Positions 7,276 to 18,262 of a stretch of 36,902 nt of DNA are shown here, one piece after another. The number at the start of each line of letters is the position of its first letter. Within the stretch, counting starts at the first letter, position 1. Position numbers and translations under genes: made by a program. The notes beneath the pieces are model-generated. The model was not told the origin of the DNA. It was given only the letters and a program-made list of their open reading frames with translations, and did not search any database. Location of the stretch: NCBI GenBank assembly GCA_030682415.1, contig JAUXOE010000121.1:1-36902 (forward strand). Direction: 5' to 3'. The DNA comes from Parvibaculum sp. GTDB lineage: Bacteria > Pseudomonadota > Alphaproteobacteria > Parvibaculales > Parvibaculaceae.

Positions 7276-8034
7276 ATGGCGAATTACGATCAGGAACGGC
7301 TCCATCAGGTAGAGCTCGGTCGCCGCGCCGACATGGCGATCGACCAGGGCCTTCGGAGCTATATGCTCAGTGTTTACAATTACATGGCGGGCGCGCTGGC
7401 CCTCACCGGCCTCGTCGCGCTGTTCGCCTATAACGCCGCCGTCGTCGAAACGCCGGCGGGTCTGGCCTTCAGCGAATTCGGTCAGGCGATCTATGCGAGC
7501 CCGCTGAAGTGGGTGGTCATGCTGGCGCCGCTCGGCTTTATTTTCTTCCTGAGCTTCCGCATCCAGAAGATGAGCCTCTTCGCGGCGCAGAGCACCTTCT
7601 GGCTCTTTGCCGGCGTCATGGGCCTGTCGCTGTCGTCGATCTTCCTCGTCTATACGGGTGAGAGCATCACCACGACCTTCTTCGTGACGGCGGCCGCCTT
7701 CGGCTCGCTAAGCCTTTACGGCTACACGACAAAGCGCGACCTGACCGGCATGGGCTCGTTCCTGTTCATGGGCCTGATCGGCGTCATCATCGCGATGGTC
7801 GTCAATATTTTCCTGCAGAGCTCGGCGCTGCAATTCGCGGTCTCGGTGATCGGCGTCCTCGTCTTCGCCGGCCTCACCGCCTATGACACGCAGCGCATCA
7901 AGGGCATGTATTACGAAGGCGACAGCGTCGCTGCCGCCGGCAAGAAAGCCGTGATGGGCGCGCTCTCGCTCTATCTCGACTTCATCAACATGTTCATGTT
8001 CCTGCTGCAGTTCCTCGGCAGCCAGCGCAGCTAA
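7276..8034 (+). CDS. Bax inhibitor-1 / YccA-YbhL family multipass membrane protein
   Basis: This 252-residue protein has an N-terminal soluble stretch (about 30 residues) containing LRSYMLSVYNYMAGALALTG, which is highly typical of bacterial BI-1 family members. About seven hydrophobic segments follow. The C-terminal half carries the family hallmark TAYDTQRIKGMY, and LSLYLDFINMFMFLLQFLG closes the protein. Bacterial homologues include YbhL and YccA of E. coli; YccA modulates the FtsH membrane protease, and BsYetJ is a calcium leak channel, so a role in membrane proteostasis or ion leak is possible. The start is fixed by AGGAGGGT 8-9 nt upstream. The gene is monocistronic, with a clear terminator following it. 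Confidence 0.93.
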   Translation: MANYDQERLHQVELGRRADMAIDQGLRSYMLSVYNYMAGALALTGLVALFAYNAAVVETPAGLAFSEFGQAIYASPLKWVVMLAPLGFIFFLSFRIQKMSLFAAQSTFWLFAGVMGLSLSSIFLVYTGESITTTFFVTAAAFGSLSLYGYTTKRDLTGMGSFLFMGLIGVIIAMVVNIFLQSSALQFAVSVIGVLVFAGLTAYDTQRIKGMYYEGDSVAAAGKKAVMGALSLYLDFINMFMFLLQFLGSQRS

Positions 8035-8060
8035 AGCGCTGAAACATCGGCAAAAACAAA

Positions 8061-8088
8061 GCCCCGGCAGCGATGCCGGGGCTTTTCG
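8061..8088 (+). terminator. Rho-independent terminator after BI-1 gene
   Basis: GCCCCGGCA (8061-8069), loop GCGA, TGCCGGGGC (8074-8082), then TTTTCGTT form a 9-bp perfect stem with a short T run. It begins about 27 bp after the BI-1 stop. Its reverse strand lacks a comparable T run for the DUF2794 gene, which ends just beyond it. Confidence 0.9.
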
Positions 8089-8105
8089 TTTGCGCCTTCT
8101 GGGTC

Positions 8106-8504
8106 TCAGGCGTCGACCAGCCTCAAGGCGCGCTTGTCGAAGACCTTCAGCACCTGTTTGAGGTCGTGGCCGCGCTTCAGGATCAGGCCGGTCGCCGCCA
8201 CCACCGCATAGGCGCCCTGCTTGCGCGCCAGTTTCGGGCGCTTCTCGATCCGGTAGAGCGGCATTTCGCTGGCGCGGCGGAAGACCGAGAACACCGCGAC
8301 TTCCCTGAAGCCGCCCATCGCATAGTCGCGCCATTCGCCGTCGGCCACTTTGCGTCCATATACGGAGAGGATCGCGTCGAGCTCGGTCCGGTTGAAAAAA
8401 ACCTCCGGCTCGCGCGGCTTTTTCTGAATGGGGGCGGTTGCCACCAGCGTCAGCCCGCGTTCCGCCTCGCCCCTCCGGGGCACGTAGTCGACGCTGTCGG
8501 TCAT
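8106..8504 (-). CDS. DUF2794 domain-containing protein
   Basis: This small soluble protein has 132 residues from the chosen start. I recognise the alphaproteobacterial DUF2794 family from VFFNRTELDAILSVYGRKVADGEWRDYAMG and the following FSVFRRASEMPLYRIEKRPKLARKQGAYAV. No enzymatic residues are known for the family and its function is unknown. The ATG at 8502-8504 is preceded by AAGGAGG (12-nt spacing), which makes it better than the upstream ATG at 8552, which has no Shine-Dalgarno. The gene is convergent with the BI-1 gene across the terminator. Its upstream side is a roughly 500-bp gap with no coding capacity. Confidence 0.85.
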   Translation of the reverse strand: MTDSVDYVPRRGEAERGLTLVATAPIQKKPREPEVFFNRTELDAILSVYGRKVADGEWRDYAMGGFREVAVFSVFRRASEMPLYRIEKRPKLARKQGAYAVVAATGLILKRGHDLKQVLKVFDKRALRLVDA

Positions 8505-8689
8505 GCGGGCGGCGGTCCTCCTTGCGGGCGGGGCCTTCGGTCTTTTCAGCATGGCACAAGCGAGGCCGCGCCGTCATCCGATTGTTATATTTTCGGCGGC
8601 GCGCCTTGGTTTTTCAGGCGCCGGCGATTTGTTCTGAAACCACAATATTGCCTTTTTTCGGCCCTTGCGGGGCCACACTGGGCCGCCAG

Positions 8690-8881
8690 ATTAGCACCGT
8701 TGCCTCTTTGGCCCGGTTCCTTGCGACGTTCCGGTTTCATCAGCCCCCCAGCCCCACCGGGATAGATTGGGGGAGCCGGGCCATCCTTCCCTCACCCCCC
8801 GAGGGATTTAGAGCGCAGCAAAACGTCCCAAGAGCGATAGCTCCAGCCGTCCGGGTTCCCCCTCCCGGACGGCAAGCTTTT
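8690..8881 (+). ncRNA. Candidate structured non-coding RNA (unassigned)
   Basis: The 570-bp stretch between the DUF2794 start and the ABC ATPase start holds no credible gene. Within it, the plus strand can form a run of consecutive hairpins. GGCCCGG (8710-8716) pairs with CCGGGCC (8776-8782) and encloses CCCCCA/TGGGGG (8745-8750/8768-8773). TCCCTC/GAGGGA is at 8788-8806, GAGC-gata-GCTC at 8832-8843, and a 10-bp terminator-like stem ends the series at 8846-8873. No coding gene on the plus strand precedes that stem, so it would end either a stand-alone small RNA or an attenuated leader of the downstream operon. I compared it by memory with 6S, SRP RNA, tmRNA, RNase P and common riboswitches and could not match it. 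The boundaries are estimates. Confidence 0.35.
8846..8881 (+). terminator. Orphan terminator-like hairpin upstream of the Gld-like operon
   Basis: GCCGTCCGGG (8846-8855) and CCCGGACGGC (8864-8873) form a perfect 10-bp stem with an 8-nt loop, followed by AAGCTTTT. The T run is short, so termination strength is uncertain. No plus-strand gene ends here: the nearest upstream gene, DUF2794, is on the other strand. Confidence 0.6.
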
Positions 8882-8922
8882 GTGCGCCGGGGTCAGCGTG
8901 TTGAAAATGAAACATCTTTCAC

Positions 8923-8951
8923 TTGAAGGGGTTGGCGGCCTGTCCTACACA
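8923..8951 (+). promoter_or_regulatory. Possible promoter for the Gld-like ABC operon
   Basis: TTGAAG (8923-8928), a 17-bp spacer, then TACACA (8946-8951) resemble a weak sigma70-type promoter after the orphan terminator. Just downstream is a hairpin, CTGCCT/AGGCAG (8954-8972). The match to consensus is modest, and chance matches are common in sequences of this length. Confidence 0.25.
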
Positions 8952-9073
8952 GACTGCCTGCATGGGAGGCAGGCCGCGCTTGCGAAAAGGCGCGCGCAAA
9001 GGGAAACGAAATTGCCGTCGGCATGGCCGGACAAGGCAAGGTTCCGGGGAGAGGCATCATCGGCCGATCGGAA

Positions 9074-10096
9074 ATGGAAACGGCGACACAAGCTCCTTCC
9101 GCAGCAGCCGGCGAGGCGATGATCGTCATCGACGGTCTGACCAAGCATTTCGGCCCGTTCACGGCGGTCGACAATATCGGTTTCTCGGTCGCGCGCGGCG
9201 AGGTTCTGGGCTTTCTCGGCCCCAACGGGGCCGGCAAATCCACCACCATGAAAATGATCACGGGCTTTCTGGCGCCGAGCGCCGGGCAGGCCCGCATCTG
9301 CGGCCATGACATCGTCAAGGACACGCTGGCCGCGCAGCGCACCATCGGCTATCTGCCGGAAGGTGCGCCGGCCTATGGCGACATGACGCCGCGCGGTTTT
9401 CTGCGGTTTATCGCGCGGGTGCGCCGGCTTTCGGGCAGCGAGGCGCTGACGGCCATCGACCGCGCGGTCGAGGCGACCGAGCTTGGCGGGGTGCTCGATC
9501 AACCGATCGACACACTGTCGAAAGGCTTCCGCCGCCGCGTCGGTCTGGCGCAATCGATCCTGCACAATCCGCCTGTCCTCATCATGGACGAGCCGACCGA
9601 CGGCCTCGATCCCAACCAGAAATTCGAAGTGCGCAAGCTGATCGGCCGCATGTCGGCCGAGAAGGCGATCATTATTTCGACGCATATTCTCGAAGAAGTC
9701 GATGCGATCTGCACCCGTGCGCTGATCATCGATCGCGGCCGGGTCGTCGCCGACGGAACGCCGGCTTCGTTGATGGCGCGTTCGCGTTATCACAACGCCG
9801 TGTCGTTGACGCTCGGCGGACAAACGACGGTGCAGATGGCCGAGAAACTCAAGGCGCTGCCCGGTATTGCCAGCATCGAAGTCATACCGCGCGGCGCCGA
9901 GACCACGTTCACGCTCTTTCCGGCAACGGCGCGCGAGAGCGATACGCTGCTGATCGATGCGGTGGCGCGTCTGGCGCGCGACGAAAACTGGCCGGTGCGG
10001 GCGCTTTATGGCGAGCCCGGCCGCCTCGACGAGGTGTTCCGCAGCCTGACCCGTTCGGATCTCGCACCTTCGAGCGAGAAGAGGGATGCGGCATGA
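9074..10096 (+). CDS. ABC transporter ATP-binding protein, GldA-like (ABC-2 exporter ATPase)
   Basis: The core begins at MIVIDGLTKHFGPFTAVDNI. It has Walker A GPNGAGKSTTMKM, Q-loop region IGYLPEGAPAYGDMT, an atypical signature LSKGFRRRVGLAQSI, Walker B LIMDEPTDGLDPNQ and switch His in ISTHILEEV. LSKG in place of LSGG is usual in the ABC-2 / GldA / NatA-like group. A roughly 85-residue C-terminal domain follows, as in other GldA-like ATPases. Three in-frame ATGs (9023, 9074, 9119) are possible and none has a clean Shine-Dalgarno, so the first 30 or so residues are uncertain. The stop overlaps the next start (ATGA). It is the first gene of a four-gene operon. Confidence 0.88.
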   Translation: METATQAPSAAAGEAMIVIDGLTKHFGPFTAVDNIGFSVARGEVLGFLGPNGAGKSTTMKMITGFLAPSAGQARICGHDIVKDTLAAQRTIGYLPEGAPAYGDMTPRGFLRFIARVRRLSGSEALTAIDRAVEATELGGVLDQPIDTLSKGFRRRVGLAQSILHNPPVLIMDEPTDGLDPNQKFEVRKLIGRMSAEKAIIISTHILEEVDAICTRALIIDRGRVVADGTPASLMARSRYHNAVSLTLGGQTTVQMAEKLKALPGIASIEVIPRGAETTFTLFPATARESDTLLIDAVARLARDENWPVRALYGEPGRLDEVFRSLTRSDLAPSSEKRDAA

Positions 10097-10827
10097 ACGA
10101 ACTTCTCGCCGTCTTCCGCCGTGAACTCGGCGGCTATTTCGCGACGCCGCTCGCCTTCATCTTTATCGTGATCTTCCTGCTCACGATGGGCGCCTTTACC
10201 TTTTATCTCGGCGGCTACTACGAAAGCGGACAGGCCGATCTCGCAATCTTTTTCAACTTTCATCCCTGGCTTTATCTGTTCCTGATCCCGGCCATTTCAA
10301 TGCGCCTCTGGGCGGAGGAACGCCGCACGGGATCGATCGAACTGCTGTTGTCGCTGCCGGTGCCGCTCTGGGCGGCGGTGCTTGGAAAGTTTCTGGCTGC
10401 CTGGGCATTTTCCGGTCTCGCGCTGGCGCTGACCTTTCCGATGTGGCTGACCGTCAACTATCTGGGTGACCCGGACAATGGCGTCATTCTTGCCGGCTAT
10501 CTTGGAAGTTTCTTCATGGCCGGCGGCTATCTCGCCATCGGTTCCTGCCTTTCGGCGGTGACGCGGAATCAGGTGATCGCCTTTGTTCTGTCGGTTGCCG
10601 TCTGTTTTCTATTCACGGTTTCGGGCCTTCCGATCGTTATCGACTTCTTCTCCGGCTGGGCGCCGCAGCAGGTACTCAACACGATAGCGTCCTTCTCCTT
10701 CCTGACGCATTTCAATGCGATCACGCGCGGCGTTATCGACCTGCGCGACATCATCTACTTCGCGACGCTGATTGGCGCCTGGCTGATTGCCTGCGGCATT
10801 GTCGTCGACATGAAGAAGGCGGGTTGA
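10093..10827 (+). CDS. ABC-2 type permease, GldF-like
   Basis: This 244-residue polytopic membrane protein has about six hydrophobic segments. It opens with LLAVFRRELGGYFATPLAFIFIVIF, the characteristic start of the GldF/YxlG-type ABC-2 permease. The segment FFNFHPWLYLFLIPAISMRLWAEERRTGSIELLLSLPV matches the conserved cytoplasmic loop where W-A-E-E-R-x-x-G-T/S-I-E-L-L is the family signature. It overlaps the ATPase gene by 4 nt and is followed after a few bases by the GldG-like gene. It should be the membrane channel of this transporter. The substrate is unknown. Confidence 0.9.
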   Translation: MNELLAVFRRELGGYFATPLAFIFIVIFLLTMGAFTFYLGGYYESGQADLAIFFNFHPWLYLFLIPAISMRLWAEERRTGSIELLLSLPVPLWAAVLGKFLAAWAFSGLALALTFPMWLTVNYLGDPDNGVILAGYLGSFFMAGGYLAIGSCLSAVTRNQVIAFVLSVAVCFLFTVSGLPIVIDFFSGWAPQQVLNTIASFSFLTHFNAITRGVIDLRDIIYFATLIGAWLIACGIVVDMKKAG

Positions 10828-10840
10828 GGCGGTGACGGGT

Positions 10841-12790
10841 ATGTTCAACCAGCAGATCAGCCGTTCGGCCTACCGCATCGTGATGCTGGTGCTGCTCGCT
10901 GTGCTGTTTCTTGCCGTCAATCTGTTTTCGAATATCGTCTTCCGCTCGGCTCGGATCGATCTCACCGAGAACCGTCTTTACACATTGTCGGAGGGCACGG
11001 GCGAAGTCGTCGCGAAGATCGAAGAGCCGATCACGCTGCGCTTCTTCTATTCGGAGCGGCTCGCCAACGACTATCCGCGCATCCGCACCTATGCGACCCA
11101 TGTGCGGGATCTTCTGGAGGAAATACGCAACCGTTCGGACGGGCAGTTGCGCCTCGAGGTGATCGAGCCTGAGCCTTTCTCCGAACAGGAAGACCTCGCC
11201 ATGTCGCTCGGCCTCAAGGGCGCACCGACGGCGCAGGGCGACATTATCTATTTCGGGCTTGTTGGCACCAATGCCGTCGACGGACTTGAAGCCATTCCGT
11301 TCTTCACCGACGAGCGCGAACAATATCTCGAATACGATATCGCGCGGATGATCCAGAACCTCAGCCGTCCGGCGCGACCGGTGCTTGGCATCGTCACCAA
11401 CCTGCCGCTCGATACCGGCACGGGCGGGTTGATGTCGGCGATGCGCGGCGAATCGTTACCCTTCATGATCTATGAGGAGCTTCGCGACCGCTTCGAGCTC
11501 GAATATCTGGAACAGCAGTTCCAGACCGTGCCGAACAAGATTGAAGTTCTGATGATCGCGCATCCGCGCGATCTCGACCCGGCGACGCTTTATGCCGTCG
11601 ATCAGTTCGTCATGCGCGGTGGACGTGTGCTCGCCTTCATCGATCCGCATTCGGAGGTGAGCCTCACCGCCGGCCCGGACGGACAACCGGTTCGCGGCTA
11701 TACCGAAGCGTCCAATCTCGAGCCGCTGCTGAAAAACTGGGGCGTCGACTACGACCCGACCAAGATCGTCGGCGATCGCGGTCTTGCACAACGCGTGCAG
11801 ACGGGCCTCGATGCGCGCCGTCAGGAAAGCGACTATGTCATCTGGCTTGCCGTGCAGCGCGCCAATGTCGATGCCGAGGATATCGTCACCGCCGATGTGA
11901 TGCGGCTCAATCTCGGTACGGTGGGCGCGCTGGCGCCGGCAGAAGGCGCGACGACGCGCTTCACGCCGCTGGTGCGCTCATCCGATGATGCGCAGCTCTA
12001 CGACCTCGACTATGTAAAATCGGGACCCAGACCGGACGACCTCCTGCGCCGTTTCGAACCGTCGGGCGAAAGCTTTGTCATCGCCGCGCGCGTGTCGGGA
12101 CCGGTCTCCAGTGCTTTCGATGGGCCACCGGAGGTTGAGTTGCAGGCTCAGGACGGCGCGGCGAGCCCGCGCGCGACCCCGGCCAAGCCGGAGGCACATC
12201 TCGCACAGTCGGTCGGCGACGCGAATATCATTCTTTTTGCCGATAGCGACATTTTCGACGATCGCTTCTGGGTTCAGACGCAATCCTATCTCGGCGAGCG
12301 TGTGGCGCAGCCGATTGCCGATAATGCAAGCTTCGTCGTATCGGCGATCGACAATCTGATGGGTTCGAACGAGCTGATTTCGCTGCGCGCGCGGGCCCGG
12401 ATCGACCGGCCTTTCACGGTTGTCGACGATCTGCGGCGCGCGGCCGAGCGGCGGTTTCTTGCCGAACAGGAAGCGCTTGAAGGCCGCATCGCCGAAACCG
12501 AACAGCGCCTGACCCAATTGCAGACGCAAGGGGTTGCGGATTTGCCGAATGGCGGTGCGACCGAGGTCGATGTCGAAAGCGAGATTCAGGCCTTCCGCGC
12601 GGAACTTCTCGACAGCCGCAAGAAATTGCGTGATGTGCAGCGGAACCTGCGTCGCGAGATCGATGGGCTGGGCGCGCAACTTCGCTTTGTCAATGTGGGG
12701 TTGGTGCCCCTTCTCATTACGGTCGTTGCGCTTGGCGCGGTGATCCTGCGCTATCGCCGTCGCAAGGCGCGCGCGGAAAAGGGAGCCTGA
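10841..12790 (+). CDS. GldG-like ABC transporter auxiliary protein (ABC_transp_aux)
   Basis: The protein is about 649 residues. It has an N-terminal membrane anchor (VMLVLLAVLFLAVNLFSNIVF), then DLTENRLYTLSEGTGEVV, the hallmark opening of the GldG/IFT52-like periplasmic domain. A large extracytoplasmic domain follows (about 45-520), then a predicted coiled coil around 530-600 (rich in E/Q/R heptads), and a second membrane helix near the C-terminus (VGLVPLLITVVALGAVIL) ending in a basic tail. The track start is a GTG at 10832; I prefer the ATG at 10841 because GGCGGTGA lies 5 nt upstream. In Bacteroidetes GldG partners GldA and GldF in gliding and type 9 secretion. Outside them the role is unknown. 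Confidence 0.88.
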   Translation: MFNQQISRSAYRIVMLVLLAVLFLAVNLFSNIVFRSARIDLTENRLYTLSEGTGEVVAKIEEPITLRFFYSERLANDYPRIRTYATHVRDLLEEIRNRSDGQLRLEVIEPEPFSEQEDLAMSLGLKGAPTAQGDIIYFGLVGTNAVDGLEAIPFFTDEREQYLEYDIARMIQNLSRPARPVLGIVTNLPLDTGTGGLMSAMRGESLPFMIYEELRDRFELEYLEQQFQTVPNKIEVLMIAHPRDLDPATLYAVDQFVMRGGRVLAFIDPHSEVSLTAGPDGQPVRGYTEASNLEPLLKNWGVDYDPTKIVGDRGLAQRVQTGLDARRQESDYVIWLAVQRANVDAEDIVTADVMRLNLGTVGALAPAEGATTRFTPLVRSSDDAQLYDLDYVKSGPRPDDLLRRFEPSGESFVIAARVSGPVSSAFDGPPEVELQAQDGAASPRATPAKPEAHLAQSVGDANIILFADSDIFDDRFWVQTQSYLGERVAQPIADNASFVVSAIDNLMGSNELISLRARARIDRPFTVVDDLRRAAERRFLAEQEALEGRIAETEQRLTQLQTQGVADLPNGGATEVDVESEIQAFRAELLDSRKKLRDVQRNLRREIDGLGAQLRFVNVGLVPLLITVVALGAVILRYRRRKARAEKGA

Positions 12791-12794
12791 TCCC

Positions 12795-13907
12795 ATGCCC
12801 GCTTCGTTCCAGTCCCTTTGGGAAAACCGGCCGCTGCGCAATCTGGCGGTGCTGGCACTGGCGACCGCCATCGCCGTTGTCGCGGCCACGGTCGCGGTCG
12901 TTACCGACCGCAGTAGCGTTGCGGCGACATTCACGCCGCACCCACTTTTTGCCGGGCTCGACACGCAGCTCGATCAGGTCGATCGCATTGTCTATACCGC
13001 AAGCCAGGGGATGCATGGCGTGAGCCGCGTTGTCATGTTGCGTGATTCAAACGGCGTCTGGGGTGCAGAAGCGCGGGCCGGCTATCCGGTCAATCCCGAA
13101 CTGGTCAAGAAAACCTTGCTCGGGCTGGGTGACATGGAAGCCTATGAACCGCGTACGGCAAACCCCGAGTGGCATCGCAATCTCGGCTTGCTGCCGCCGG
13201 AGGATATCGGTTCGGCGGTGCGGGTCGAGCTCTTCCGCGGCGAGGACCGGATGGCGGCGGTCCTAGTCGGCAAAGTTCCGGAGCGTGCTGTCGATGTGCA
13301 GGGCGAGGGGCTCATCTATGTGCGGCGCGATGGCGAGGATCAGTCGTGGCTGGCGCGTGGAAGGCTGCCGCTACTCAAGTTGGTCGCCGAGTGGCTCGAC
13401 CCGACGTTTGTCGACATGTCGCGCGAGGAGCTGGCGCGCGTGACGCTTTGGGGTGGCACCGACAATCCGGTTGTTATCGAACGCGCGTCGAAGGACCAGG
13501 CTGACTTTGCCATCGTCAATGTCCCGGCAGGACGGGTGACGCGCGGCGCGCCGGTTGTCAACGGCATTGCGATGGCACTTGCCGGCAAAAGTTTCGACGA
13601 GGTCGGACCCGCCGATACGCTCGACCTTCCCGAAAATGCGCCGACGGTTTTCTTCGATACGTTCGACGGTGTACGTCTGACCATGAGCATGGGCGGGCAG
13701 GGCGGCGCGCTGTGGGCGAAGTTCGCTGCCGCGGTCGATCCCGCTCTGGCCGTCGAGGGGGCCGACGCCGAGGCCGCCGAAGCGCGTGCGGCCGCACTCA
13801 ATGCGCGGCTGGGCGCCTGGGTCTACAAGCTCCCCCAGGATGTGGGCGGGCAGTTCACGCAGACCATGGATCTGTTGACGCGCGAGGCCGGTCCCGCCGA
13901 TTTCTAG
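12795..13907 (+). CDS. DUF4340 domain-containing membrane-anchored protein
   Basis: This 370-residue protein has one N-terminal transmembrane helix (LAVLALATAIAVVAATVAVVT) and an otherwise extracytoplasmic body. The pattern of short repeated beta-rich segments (VSRVVMLRDSNGVW, MEAYEPRTANPEW, RDGEDQSWLARG) fits DUF4340, a family nearly always found after GldG-like genes in ABC operons. It starts 4 bp after the GldG-like stop, so all four genes are probably co-transcribed. It may scaffold or cap the transporter on the periplasmic side (inference). Its TAG stop shares the CTAG palindrome with the stop of the convergent DUF1223 gene. Confidence 0.82.
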   Translation: MPASFQSLWENRPLRNLAVLALATAIAVVAATVAVVTDRSSVAATFTPHPLFAGLDTQLDQVDRIVYTASQGMHGVSRVVMLRDSNGVWGAEARAGYPVNPELVKKTLLGLGDMEAYEPRTANPEWHRNLGLLPPEDIGSAVRVELFRGEDRMAAVLVGKVPERAVDVQGEGLIYVRRDGEDQSWLARGRLPLLKLVAEWLDPTFVDMSREELARVTLWGGTDNPVVIERASKDQADFAIVNVPAGRVTRGAPVVNGIAMALAGKSFDEVGPADTLDLPENAPTVFFDTFDGVRLTMSMGGQGGALWAKFAAAVDPALAVEGADAEAAEARAAALNARLGAWVYKLPQDVGGQFTQTMDLLTREAGPADF

Positions 13908-14644
13908 CGCGCCGGTTTTTCGGCGACGGCGGCCATGTCGATATGCGCCGCGCCGAGAATGGGTCCGCCGTCGCGCGCCTGCAGAAGTGCGACGCAGCCT
14001 TCATAGCCCTGCATCAGCATTTCCGTTTTCGGCAGCGTCACCGTTGTGGCATCTCCCTCCCACATGCCGATCGGCATCAGCCCGCGTACCGCATGCGCGT
14101 AGGTCATGGTCTTGCCGCGATTCTCGCCGCGCCGGATTTCGACCGTCTCTTTCTTTGCATAGCGCACCAGCCAGAGTGTGGCGGCGCGTTCCGGTGGCGT
14201 GCCCGCGCCGACATGGAGTGTCAGGGCGGCGCCATCGTCGGAAAAGTGCAAAGCGACCGGGAGCGGAATGCCGCGCCGATCGGCGATCTGCTCTTCGACT
14301 GTTTCGCGGTGGCTGCCGACGCCTTCGGCAATGCCGTCGACCACGATCTGCGGCGTGTAAACACCGGAAATGCCGAGCGCCTTTGCATAGGCGCGTTGCC
14401 GCTTTGTGAAGGCGGGGCTTGCCAATGTGTCCTTCCAGCCGAGGAAGTCCCAGTAGTCGACCGCGAACGACAGCGCGATCACGTCGTCACGCCCGGCGAG
14501 TTCGGCCAGATAGGCATCGGCCTTGGGACAGGAAGAACACCCCTGGCTCGTGAAGAGTTCGACAACCACGGGCCGCGTCTCGGCGCGGGCAATGGACGCG
14601 AGGGACAGACCGAGGGCGAGAACCATGACGGAACGCAACAGCAT
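13904..14644 (-). CDS. DUF1223 domain-containing protein, secreted thioredoxin-fold
   Basis: The protein has 246 residues from the ATG at 14642-14644, which has AGGAG 9 nt upstream; the track's longer frame to 14752 crosses a terminator and is unlikely. An N-terminal signal peptide (LLRSVMVLALGLSLASIARA) precedes the mature sequence beginning ETRPVVVELFTSQGCSSCPKAD. That sequence has a CxxC (CSSC) motif in a thioredoxin-like fold. This is the DUF1223 family common in alphaproteobacteria. Its function is unproven; the CxxC suggests redox or metal binding in the periplasm. It lies immediately downstream of acnA on the same strand, but a strong terminator separates them. Confidence 0.88.
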   Translation of the reverse strand: MLLRSVMVLALGLSLASIARAETRPVVVELFTSQGCSSCPKADAYLAELAGRDDVIALSFAVDYWDFLGWKDTLASPAFTKRQRAYAKALGISGVYTPQIVVDGIAEGVGSHRETVEEQIADRRGIPLPVALHFSDDGAALTLHVGAGTPPERAATLWLVRYAKKETVEIRRGENRGKTMTYAHAVRGLMPIGMWEGDATTVTLPKTEMLMQGYEGCVALLQARDGGPILGAAHIDMAAVAEKPAR

Positions 14645-14715
14645 GGGAGGTTTCTCCTTCGGCCCGAAGATAGATCGGGCCGCCGCATACAGGCGAGTCA
14701 CGATGCGGTGAGGAC

Positions 14716-14746
14716 AAAAAAAGGGCGCTCCAAAGAGCGCCCTTTT
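14716..14746 (-). terminator. Rho-independent terminator of acnA (possibly bidirectional)
   Basis: AAAAGGGCGCTC (14719-14730) and GAGCGCCCTTTT (14735-14746) flank the 4-nt loop CAAA. On the minus strand the stem is followed by seven T residues (A7 at 14716-14722 on the plus strand), so it should end acnA transcription efficiently. On the plus strand it is followed by four T residues, so weaker use in that direction is possible. Confidence 0.92.
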
Positions 14747-14763
14747 CGTCATCGGTCTGCTGT

Positions 14764-18030
<3,267 letters not shown>

Positions 18031-18092
18031 CTGTATGGGTCCTCGATGCTGCGTGGGTCCGGGGGAAAAGGGGAGAAGATGTCGGGGCCGCC

Positions 18093-18111
18093 CGCGCGAA
18101 GAAATCGCGCG
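18093..18111 (-). promoter_or_regulatory. Hairpin in the acnA 5' leader
   Basis: CGCGCGA (18093-18099), loop agaaa, TCGCGCG (18105-18111) give a perfect 7-bp GC stem about 63 nt before the acnA start on the minus strand. It has no following T run on that strand. It may be a leader structure or a palindromic protein site. The divergent gap to the crotonase gene (232 bp) also contains TATAAT at 18174-18179 on the plus strand, without a good -35. Confidence 0.4.
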
Positions 18112-18262
18112 CGTCAAAAACCGAATTCGCCGCCGCTTTTTTGCCTGGAACCTATATGCTTGTCGCGGCGGACTATAATGGCTTTCGTGCGGATTGACCA
18201 TGCTCGGTCGGGCGCTTAAGCCTTGATAATCGGCAGCGAAGCAGGACACCGGGAGGGAACGC

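Noticed and set aside
8690-8881. 6S RNA, SRP RNA, tmRNA or RNase P RNA in the gap before the Gld operon
   Set aside because: None of the conserved sequence signatures of these RNAs that I know is visible, so I left it as an unassigned structured RNA candidate.
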